From Caldifarciminota bacterium (GTDB taxonomy: Bacteria > Hydrothermota > Tepidihabitantia > Tepidihabitantales > Tepidihabitantaceae): a stretch of DNA of 7,926 nucleotides. Shown here piece after piece: positions 1 through 5,091 of the stretch. Under the pieces are notes generated by a model. It saw only the letters and a program-made list of their open reading frames with translations. It did not search any database and was not told where the DNA came from. The stretch lies in the NCBI GenBank assembly GCA_016935775.1, contig JAFGQF010000176.1:1-7926 (forward strand), given 5' to 3'. Numbering within the stretch: position 1 is the first letter of the stretch; every line of letters starts with the position of its first letter. The translations under genes and the position numbers were made by a program.

Positions 1-512
1 GCGACCGACTTGGTCAGCCCGATGAGCCCGGCCTTGGACGCGGCGTAGTTGGCCTGGCCCGCGTTGCCCATCATCCCGACCACCGAGGCGATGTTGATCA
101 CCCGGCCGCGGCGCGCCTTGATCATCCCCCGGGCGCAGTGCTTTGTCAGGTTGAACGCGCCCTTGAGGTTGACCGCCAGCACCTTGTCCCAGTCCGCCTC
201 GGACATCCTGAGCAGCAGGGTGTCGCGGGTGATGCCGGCGTTGTTGACGAGGATGGTCGGGTCGCCGAGTTCCTGCGCGACCCGGCCGACGAGTTGCTCG
301 GCCGCCGCAAAGTCGGCGACGTCGGCGGCAAAGGCCACGGCCCGGCCGCCGGCCGATTCGATTTCGCGGGCCACCGTTTCGGCCGCCTCGCCGGCGATGT
401 CCGCGACCGCGACCGCCGCCCCTTCGCGGCCGAGCGCGAGCGCGATTTCCCGGCCGATGCCGGCCCCTGCGCCGGAAACCAGTGCCGTGTTGCCTTCGAT
501 ACCGGCTGTCAT
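1..512 (-). CDS. fabG: 3-oxoacyl-[acyl-carrier-protein] reductase FabG, N-terminal 170 residues (cut by window edge)
   Basis: NADPH-dependent reduction of 3-ketoacyl-ACP to 3-hydroxyacyl-ACP in cytosolic type II fatty-acid synthesis. The 170 visible codons carry the short-chain dehydrogenase signature in order: Rossmann glycine motif SGAGAGIG (residues 13-20), ADV near 63-65, NNAG (90-93), catalytic Asn115 in AVNLKG, catalytic Ser143 in NIASV, and the YAASK motif with Tyr156 and Lys160. These match E. coli FabG N110/S138/Y151/K155 at a constant offset of five. About 70 C-terminal residues, including the substrate lid, lie beyond position 1. The ATG at 512-510 is chosen because a strong Shine-Dalgarno sequence, AGGAGGTT (523-516), sits just upstream. 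The gene follows the bactofilin by 59 bases with no promoter visible between, so the two are probably cotranscribed. Other SDR reductases share these motifs; the FabG assignment rests on overall similarity and on fabD being nearby. Confidence 0.9.
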   Translation of the reverse strand, partial: MTAGIEGNTALVSGAGAGIGREIALALGREGAAVAVADIAGEAAETVAREIESAGGRAVAFAADVADFAAAEQLVGRVAQELGDPTILVNNAGITRDTLLLRMSEADWDKVLAVNLKGAFNLTKHCARGMIKARRGRVINIASVVGMMGNAGQANYAASKAGLIGLTKSV

Positions 513-571
513 TGTAACCTCCTGCCTCGCGGCCGCGCCGGGCCGGCCTCGCCCGGTGCGCGGGCGCGGGC

Positions 572-931
572 TCATTCGGCCGGGGGCCGACCTTCCCGCG
601 CCATCGCGCAGTTGCCCTCGAAGAAGCTGTCGCGCTGGATGATGAGTCCCTTGCAGCGGATGTTGCCGACCACGTGGGCGCCCGACTGCAGTTCGACCGT
701 TTCCTGGGCGTGGATGTCGCCCTCGACCCGGCCGGCGATGACCGCGTCGTGGCAGTGCAGCTCGCCCTTGACCAGCGAGCCGGGCCCGGAGAGCAGGGTT
801 TCCTGGACCTCGAGCTTGCCCTCGACGCGGCCGTCGAGCCGGAACCCGCCGGCGACCTGGACGTCGCCCTTGATGCCGGTCTCCGGGCCGATGACGGTGT
901 CGAGCTTGCCTTCGCTGCGGTTCTTGGTCAT
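572..931 (-). CDS. Bactofilin (polymer-forming cytoskeletal protein)
   Basis: Bactofilins self-assemble without nucleotide into filaments and scaffold cell-envelope or morphogenesis enzymes at the inner membrane. The 119-residue product is almost all bactofilin domain (about residues 11-111). It shows the short repeating beta-helix pattern in which a Gly is followed by alternating hydrophobics: IKGDVQV (20-26), LDGRVEGKLEV (32-42), VKGELHC (54-60), IAGRVEGDIHA (65-75), VVGNIRC (87-93) and FFEGNCAM (103-110). Tails are short: a charged N-terminus of about 10 residues and a C-terminal REGRPPAE. There is no transmembrane segment. The reading frame continues upstream to 979, but I place the start at the ATG 931-929: AGGGAG (941-936) precedes it, and a strong promoter (979-952) lies inside the longer version. 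The partner is unknown; fabG follows on the same strand. Confidence 0.88.
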   Translation of the reverse strand: MTKNRSEGKLDTVIGPETGIKGDVQVAGGFRLDGRVEGKLEVQETLLSGPGSLVKGELHCHDAVIAGRVEGDIHAQETVELQSGAHVVGNIRCKGLIIQRDSFFEGNCAMAREGRPPAE

Positions 932-951
932 GGGACTCCCTTCTGTCGGGC

Positions 952-979
952 AGTATATTTCCGCAACCGGGCAAGTCAA
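952..979 (-). promoter_or_regulatory. Sigma70-type promoter for the bactofilin gene (and probably fabG)
   Basis: Read on the minus strand: -35 TTGACT (979-974), a 16-bp spacer, and -10 TATACT (957-952). This is one of the few AT-rich spots in the region. The predicted transcript start (about 944-946) is only some 14 bases before the ATG at 931, leaving just enough leader for the AGGGAG ribosome site. The -35 is preceded by CGG, giving CGGTTGACT, a word also found at both divergent promoters near 2912-2947. The prediction is from sequence only. Confidence 0.65.
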
Positions 980-1010
980 CCGAAAGCGCGGCCCGCGGCC
1001 GGCTTGCCGG

Positions 1011-2321
1011 TCAGGGACGCGCCAGCCGGGCGACGACCCGGCCGCCGGTGCGCGGCGCGGTCCGGCCGACGACGATCGCCTGCTGCAGTCGCTCGGTGAC
1101 CGCGGCCGCGCGCGCGCGGCTGCGGGCGTGGACCTCGACCAGCACCCCGCCGGCCTCGACCCGGTCGCCGACCTTGTGCCGGAAGACGAACCCGGCCGCC
1201 GGGTCCACCCGGTCGCCGAGCTTCGCGCGGCCGACCCCGAGCTCGACGCCCAGCAGCCCGACCTGCAGCGCGTCGATGCTGCGGACGTGGCCCGCGGCCT
1301 GGGCCTTCACCTCGACGCGGGCCCGCGCGGCCGGCAGCAGCCCGTAGTCGTCAACCACCGCCGGGTCGCCGCCCTGGGCCTTGACGAGCCGGCGGAACCG
1401 GTCGAGCGCCGCGCCGGTGGACAGCGCCCGCAGCAGCAGCCGCCGCGCCTGGGCCCGGGTGCCGGCCCGTTCCGCCAGCAGCAGCATCTCCTCGCCCAGG
1501 GCGAGCGTCACCTCCTCGAGGTCCATCGGCCAGTTGCCCTTCAGCGCCTCGATTGACTCGACCACCTCGAGCGCGTTGCCGACCGAGCGGCCCAGCGGCT
1601 CCCACATCCCGGTGATGACCGCGACCACCTTCCTGCCCATCCGGTTGCCGATGCCCATCATCACCCGCGCCAGCCTCCGGGCCTGGGGCAGCCGGCTCAT
1701 GAACGCGCCGGTCCCGGTCTTGACGTCGAGCACCAGGCCGTCAATCCCCTCGGCCAGCTTCTTGGACATTATGCTCGCGGCGATGAGCGGGACCGAGTCA
1801 ACCGTCGCGGTGACGTCGCGCAGGGCGTACATCTTCCGGTCGGCCGGGCAGAGCCGCTCGGTCTGGCCCATCATGCTCACCCCGACCTGTTCGAGGTTGC
1901 GCCGGAACTCCTCGGGCGACAGGCCGGTGCGGAACCCGGGAATCGATTCGAGCTTGTCGAGCGTGCCGCCGGTGTGGCCGAGGCTGCGGCCCGACACCAT
2001 CGGCACCACCACGCCGCAGGCCGCGGCCAGCGGCGCCAGGATGAGCGAGACCTTGTCGCCCACCCCGCCGGTCGAGTGCTTGTCCACCTTCGGCCCGGCC
2101 ACGCCCGACAGGTCGAACACGTCGCCCGACTTCATCATCGCCTCGGTCAGCGCCGCGGTCTCATCGGCGTTCATCCCGCGGAAGAAAACCGCCATCAGCC
2201 AGGCGGCCATCTGGTAGTCGGGCACCCGGCCGCGGGCGTAGCCCGCGACCAGTTCGGCCAGCTCGGCCGGGGCGAGCCGGCCGCGGTCGCGCTTGCGTCG
2301 AATCAGTTCGTAGATGTTCAT
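1011..2321 (-). CDS. pdp: Pyrimidine-nucleoside phosphorylase (thymidine/uridine phosphorylase family, NP-II)
   Basis: Cytosolic salvage enzyme that splits thymidine, uridine or deoxyuridine with phosphate into the base and (deoxy)ribose 1-phosphate. The 436-residue product is full length for the family. It has the N-terminal alpha domain (residues 1-65), phosphate-binding KHSTGGVGDK (81-90), SGRSLGHTGGTLDK (110-123) and DVKTGTGAFM (199-208). R168, S183 and K187 match E. coli DeoA pyrimidine-binding R171, S186 and K190 at a constant offset of three. The C-terminal PYNP-type domain covers about 335-410. The N-terminus (YARGRVPDYQMAAWLMA) looks closer to Pdp enzymes than to proteobacterial DeoA, so broad pyrimidine specificity is inferred. 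Position 113 is Ser where Gly is commoner. The ATG at 2321-2319 is preferred to the TTG six bases upstream because AAGGG (2332-2328) is well spaced from it. The gene has its own promoter and ends 79 bases before the bactofilin start. Confidence 0.93.
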   Translation of the reverse strand: MNIYELIRRKRDRGRLAPAELAELVAGYARGRVPDYQMAAWLMAVFFRGMNADETAALTEAMMKSGDVFDLSGVAGPKVDKHSTGGVGDKVSLILAPLAAACGVVVPMVSGRSLGHTGGTLDKLESIPGFRTGLSPEEFRRNLEQVGVSMMGQTERLCPADRKMYALRDVTATVDSVPLIAASIMSKKLAEGIDGLVLDVKTGTGAFMSRLPQARRLARVMMGIGNRMGRKVVAVITGMWEPLGRSVGNALEVVESIEALKGNWPMDLEEVTLALGEEMLLLAERAGTRAQARRLLLRALSTGAALDRFRRLVKAQGGDPAVVDDYGLLPAARARVEVKAQAAGHVRSIDALQVGLLGVELGVGRAKLGDRVDPAAGFVFRHKVGDRVEAGGVLVEVHARSRARAAAVTERLQQAIVVGRTAPRTGGRVVARLARP

Positions 2322-2336
2322 CGGCAACCCTTCGCC

Positions 2337-2364
2337 ATCATAGGCGCGGGCGGTCGGCTGTCAA
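2337..2364 (-). promoter_or_regulatory. Sigma70-type promoter for pdp
   Basis: Minus strand: -35 TTGACA (2364-2359), a perfect match to the consensus, a 16-bp spacer, and -10 TATGAT (2342-2337), five of six. The expected transcript start is near 2330-2332, so the leader is only about ten bases and begins at or within the AAGGG ribosome site of pdp. The word TATGATGG at the -10 recurs at the fabD promoter. The promoter directly follows the terminator-like hairpin of the gene upstream. It is strong by consensus but untested. Confidence 0.7.
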
Positions 2365-2365
2365 C

Positions 2366-2390
2366 GGGAAAGAGACGCCGGCGCGGCGTC
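2366..2390 (-). terminator. Probable intrinsic terminator of the PEGA-like gene
   Basis: On the minus strand a perfect 7-bp GC-rich stem, GACGCCG (2390-2384) pairing with CGGCGTC (2380-2374), closes a 3-base loop. It is followed by TCTTTCCC (2373-2366). The stem begins inside the TGA stop codon (2391-2389) of the PEGA-like gene. The U-tract is short and interrupted, so efficiency may be low. Its position between a stop codon and a clear promoter supports a terminator role. Confidence 0.5.
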
Positions 2391-2898
2391 AGTCGAGCTT
2401 GGCCAGGAAGACGCTGACAATCATCCCGACCCCGACCAGCAGGGTCCAGCCGAGGAAAGTGCCGAGCACGCAGTTCGAGTCCTGGTTGTAGGTCTTCTTG
2501 ACCGCCTCGGGCGAGAGGAAGACCGCCACCGTCTCCTCGGGAACGACGTAGACCCACTCGGTGCCGACCCGCACCGCCCCGCGCTCGTAGCTCGAGATGA
2601 TGCCGTACTCGTCGCCCAGCGGCGTGGTGCGCCGGATCCGGTCCCAGAACTGCACCGGCGCGTCGTCGCGGAACGCCAGGTAGACCTTCCTGGGCGGGAA
2701 CAGGCTGACGAAGTGCTTGCCCGCCTCGGCCTCGACCACCACGCCCTCAGCGCCGGGCAGCAGCACGTTGTCGTCGAAGAAGACCTCGCCGCCGCCGGCG
2801 TCCACCCGGACCTCGACCCAGCCCGCGGGCAGGGCCCAGCCGGTCACGTAGAGCATCAGCAGGGCGAGGGTCACGCGCACAAGAGGAAATGTTACCAT
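2389..2898 (-). CDS. Small exported membrane protein with a PEGA-like domain (hypothetical)
   Basis: No named family is recognised with certainty. The 169-residue product has a hydrophobic N-terminal signal or anchor (about residues 5-20, ending near ALPAG). Next comes a beta-rich stretch (27-75) resembling a PEGA domain: VEVRVDAGGGEVFFDD, then a pG.h.V.l.P-type end (AGKHFVSLFPP, 59-69). A beta-rich region (about 80-130) follows, and a C-terminal transmembrane helix (about 143-165) ends in a short AKLD tail. The layout suggests a periplasmic domain held at the inner membrane; PEGA domains occur in bacterial surface and envelope proteins. The start is uncertain: the ATG at 2898-2896 has no ribosome site and a predicted -10 box falls in codons 2-4. 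A GTG at 2880-2878 (163 residues, beginning MRVTLALL) gives a more typical signal peptide and could be leaderless. The gene is divergent from fabD and probably monocistronic, with a terminator at its stop. Confidence 0.7.
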   Translation of the reverse strand: MVTFPLVRVTLALLMLYVTGWALPAGWVEVRVDAGGGEVFFDDNVLLPGAEGVVVEAEAGKHFVSLFPPRKVYLAFRDDAPVQFWDRIRRTTPLGDEYGIISSYERGAVRVGTEWVYVVPEETVAVFLSPEAVKKTYNQDSNCVLGTFLGWTLLVGVGMIVSVFLAKLD

Positions 2899-2917
2899 CC
2901 GGGCGCGGGCCAGTCAA
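2889..2917 (-). promoter_or_regulatory. Predicted promoter of the PEGA-like gene
   Basis: Minus strand: -35 TTGACT (2917-2912), a 17-bp spacer, and -10 TAACAT (2894-2889). The -10 is only four of six but keeps the key first T, second A and last T. The -35 lies in the same CGGTTGACT context as the bactofilin and fabD promoters. The predicted start, about eight bases after the -10, falls on or beside the GTG at 2880. That would make the annotated ATG at 2898 untranscribed. Moderate confidence. Confidence 0.45.
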
Positions 2918-2947
2918 CCGGTTTTCGTCCTTCCCCGCCGGTTGACT
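2912..2947. repeat. 10-bp perfect inverted repeat spanning divergent -35 regions
   Basis: AGTCAACCGG (2912-2921) and CCGGTTGACT (2938-2947) are exact reverse complements separated by 16 bases. Each arm contains the -35 hexamer of one of the two divergent promoters, for the PEGA-like gene and for fabD, plus the preceding CCGG. The symmetry may simply be two similar promoters back to back, or it may be the operator of a dimeric regulator acting on both genes. Confidence 0.6.
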
Positions 2948-2969
2948 CCATCCGGCCGCCTCATATGAT
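2942..2969 (+). promoter_or_regulatory. Sigma70-type promoter of the fabD-truD operon
   Basis: Plus strand: -35 TTGACT (2942-2947), a 16-bp spacer, and -10 TATGAT (2964-2969). The expected start is near 2976, giving a leader of about 33 bases that holds GGAG (2997-3000) eight bases before the fabD ATG. No other promoter is visible before truD or the following gene, so it probably drives all three. Confidence 0.7.
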
Positions 2970-3008
2970 GGACCGCGAACCGACAAGTCGCAGATTGGAG
3001 ACAACCTG

Positions 3009-3926
3009 ATGAACGACAACCTCGGGCTGATTTTCCCGGGCCAGGGCTCGCAGCACGTCGGGATGGGCGCCGACCTCTACGACCGCTTTCCCGAGGCGCG
3101 GTCGGTCTACGACCGGGCCGCCGACATCCTTGAGTTCGACATCCGCCGGGTCTCGTTCGACGGCCCGGAGGACGAGCTGCGCCAGACCCGCAACACCCAG
3201 CCCGCCATCCTCGTCCACTCGCTCGCGGTGCTGGCGGTCCTGCCCGGGCTGGAGCCCGCGGCGGTCGCCGGCCACAGCCTCGGCGAGTACCCGGCGCTCT
3301 TCGCCGCCGGCGCGCTCGACTTCGCAAGCGCAATCCGGCTGGTGCGCCGCCGGGCCGAGCTGATGGGCTCCGAGGGCGAGCGCCACCCGGGAACGATGGC
3401 CGCGGTCATCGGGCTCGAGGCCGCGGCGGTCGAGGCGCTCTGCGCCGAGGTCGAGGGCGTGGTCGTGCCCGCCAACTACAACGAGCCGCTCCAGACGGTC
3501 GTCTCGGGCGAAATCCCGGCGGTCGAGCGGCTGGTCGCGCTCGCGCCCGAACGCGGGGCGCGCAAGGCGCTGCGGCTGCCGGTCTCGGGCGCGTTCCACT
3601 CGCCGCTGCTCGAGGAGTCGGCCCGCGAGTTCGCCGCCTTCCTCGAGGAGTTCGAGCTGGCCGCGCCGCGCTGCCCGGTGGTGGTCAATGTCACCGGCCG
3701 GCCGGTCACCGACGCCGCCGAACTCCGCGCCGCGCTCGCCCGCCAGCTCACCAGCCCGGTGCGCTGGGTGGAGACCGTCGCGTCGCTGCGCGGGCTCGGC
3801 GTCACCCGCTGCGTCGAAACCGGCCCGGGCAAGGTGCTCGCCGGCCTGGTTCGCCGCATCGACCACGAGCTCGAGGTCGTGCCGGCCGGCACCGTTGACG
3901 CGGTCGAGGCGCTGCGCGCCGCCTGA
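3009..3926 (+). CDS. fabD: Malonyl-CoA:ACP S-malonyltransferase FabD
   Basis: Transfers the malonyl group from malonyl-CoA to acyl carrier protein, supplying the extender unit for fatty-acid synthesis in the cytosol. The product, 305 residues, is the usual FabD size (about 310). Diagnostic motifs are in place: GQGSQ (11-15), forming the oxyanion region, the nucleophile motif GHSLGEY with Ser90, Arg115 in RRRAE for the malonyl carboxylate, NYNEPLQTVVSG (156-167), the active-site His197 in GAFHSPLL, and a C-terminal VETGPGKVLAGL. The commoner form of the third motif is NYNSPGQVV; here Glu-Pro-Leu replaces Ser-Pro-Gly while Asn and Gln are kept. The ATG start has GGAG eight bases upstream and a clear promoter. 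truD follows after 10 bases. FabG lies on the other strand at the window edge rather than beside fabD. Confidence 0.95.
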   Translation: MNDNLGLIFPGQGSQHVGMGADLYDRFPEARSVYDRAADILEFDIRRVSFDGPEDELRQTRNTQPAILVHSLAVLAVLPGLEPAAVAGHSLGEYPALFAAGALDFASAIRLVRRRAELMGSEGERHPGTMAAVIGLEAAAVEALCAEVEGVVVPANYNEPLQTVVSGEIPAVERLVALAPERGARKALRLPVSGAFHSPLLEESAREFAAFLEEFELAAPRCPVVVNVTGRPVTDAAELRAALARQLTSPVRWVETVASLRGLGVTRCVETGPGKVLAGLVRRIDHELEVVPAGTVDAVEALRAA

Positions 3927-3936
3927 GAGCCGGCAG

Positions 3937-5091
3937 TTGAAACTCAAGTGCCGGCCCGAGGACTTCCGGGTCCAGGAACGGCTCAAGGTCAAGCCCGGCC
4001 GCCGCGGCCGCCACTCGCTCTACCGGCTCGAGAAGCGCAACTGGAACACCCTTGACGTCATCCGCGAGCTCGAGCACCGCCACGGCCTGAAGCGCGTCGC
4101 CCGGCTCGGGCTCAAGGACCGCTACTCGCTCTCGGTCCAGTACCTGTCCGCGTCCGGCCGCGGCCCGGACCAGGTCATCGAGAAAGACTGGCGGGTCGTC
4201 CGGGTCGGGATGCTCGACCGGCCGCTCGGCCGCGAGATGCTGGCCGGCAACCGGTTCACCGTCGTGCTGCGGGCGCTGACCGAGAACGAGGTCGAGACCG
4301 TCCAATCCGCCTTCCCGCCGCTGGCGCGATTCGGGGTGGCCAACTACTACGACGAACAGCGCTTCGGCTCGGCCCGCGCCGGCGCCGGGTTCGTCGCCGA
4401 GCGGCTCATCGCCGGGCACTGGAACGGCGCGCTGCGCCTCTGGCTGGCGACGCCGACCGAGCACGACGACTCGCGCGAGCGCAAGCGCCGGCGCCATTTC
4501 GAGGAATGCTGGGGCGACTGGCCGCGCTGCCTCAGGGCCGCGACCCCGGAATCGCGCCCGGCGCTCGAGCACCTGTCGCGCCATCCCAACGACCCGCGCG
4601 GCGCGGTCCGGCTCATCCCGCGCCCGCTGCTCGAGCTGTTCCTCAACGCCTGGCAGTCCTGGGCCTGGAACGAGGTGCTCGCCCGGGTGGTGGCGCGCGC
4701 CTGCCCGAGGGTGGTCGAGGAACGCCACCCGTTCGGCGTGCTCCGGTTCTGGGAGCAGCCGACCCCGGCCGCGCTGCGCTACCTCGAGAAGCTCGTCATC
4801 CCCGCGCCCGCCCCGGACGCGCACTCGAAGAGCGACCGGGTGATGCGCGAGATGACCGAGGTCCTCGCCGGGCGCGGGCTCGAGCTCGCCGGGCTGCGGC
4901 TCAAGCTCCGGCTCGGCGGCCTCTACTTCAAGTCCTGGGACCGGGCCGCGGTGGTCGTGCCGCGCAACGCCGAACTGTCCGGGCCCGAGCCCGACGACCT
5001 CTACCCCGGCCGCAGCCGTCTCACCCTCGGCTTCTTCCTGCCCCCGGGCAGCTACGCCACCATCGTCGTCAAGCGGCTGATGCTCGGATGA
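3937..5091 (+). CDS. truD: tRNA pseudouridine(13) synthase TruD family
   Basis: Isomerises a uridine to pseudouridine, position 13 of tRNA(Glu) in E. coli. The 384-residue product (E. coli TruD is about 350) has the family landmarks in order: N-terminal KCRPEDFRVQE (4-14), catalytic GLKDRYSLSVQ (58-68) with Asp61 as nucleophile, GNRFTVVLR (104-112), NYYDEQRFG (136-144), NAWQSWAWNEVL (237-248) leading out of the inserted TRUD domain, and a C-terminal LPPGSYATIVVKRLM. The start is inferred to be TTG (3937-3939), 10 bases after the fabD stop. No ATG or GTG is available near there: the next in-frame Met is residue 92, beyond the catalytic motif, and upstream starts lie inside fabD. The ribosome site is weak (GAGAG, 3925-3929), suggesting coupling to fabD translation. 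The stop overlaps the next ATG as ATGA. The family call is firm; the exact tRNA substrate is assumed. Confidence 0.92.
   Translation: MKLKCRPEDFRVQERLKVKPGRRGRHSLYRLEKRNWNTLDVIRELEHRHGLKRVARLGLKDRYSLSVQYLSASGRGPDQVIEKDWRVVRVGMLDRPLGREMLAGNRFTVVLRALTENEVETVQSAFPPLARFGVANYYDEQRFGSARAGAGFVAERLIAGHWNGALRLWLATPTEHDDSRERKRRRHFEECWGDWPRCLRAATPESRPALEHLSRHPNDPRGAVRLIPRPLLELFLNAWQSWAWNEVLARVVARACPRVVEERHPFGVLRFWEQPTPAALRYLEKLVIPAPAPDAHSKSDRVMREMTEVLAGRGLELAGLRLKLRLGGLYFKSWDRAAVVVPRNAELSGPEPDDLYPGRSRLTLGFFLPPGSYATIVVKRLMLG

Noticed and set aside
49..642. 197-codon plus-strand open frame opposite fabG
   Set aside because: Low-complexity Ala/Ser/Pro/Arg composition, antisense to the SDR catalytic motifs of fabG.
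932..979. Upstream extension of the bactofilin by 16 codons
   Set aside because: Those codons contain the predicted -10 and -35 boxes and would replace the start that has AGGGAG in front of it.
983..1013. GC-rich inverted repeats after the pdp stop as a terminator
   Set aside because: Only short 4-bp stems (for example CCGG around CAAG) with no T-tract, in a background where such palindromes are common.
138..1556. 472-codon open frame on the plus strand opposite fabG, bactofilin and pdp
   Set aside because: It is antisense to three genes with clear family motifs and intact promoters. Its composition (runs of Arg, Ala, Pro, Gly) is that of a high-GC shadow frame, with no recognisable domain.
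3688..3936. Upstream extension of truD from an ATG inside fabD
   Set aside because: It would overlap fabD by 239 bases with a low-complexity N-terminus. TruD homology begins right after the TTG at 3937.
2961..3992. 343-codon minus-strand open frame opposite fabD
   Set aside because: Antisense shadow of a convincing fabD; it crosses the divergent promoter region and has no domain pattern.
3802..4824. 340-codon minus-strand open frame opposite truD
   Set aside because: Antisense to truD motifs; Arg/Ala/Gly-rich shadow with no family resemblance.
4506..5087. 194-codon upstream extension of the large envelope protein
   Set aside because: It lies wholly within truD in another frame, is Arg/Pro/Ala-rich, and would bury the hydrophobic export signal that begins at 5088.
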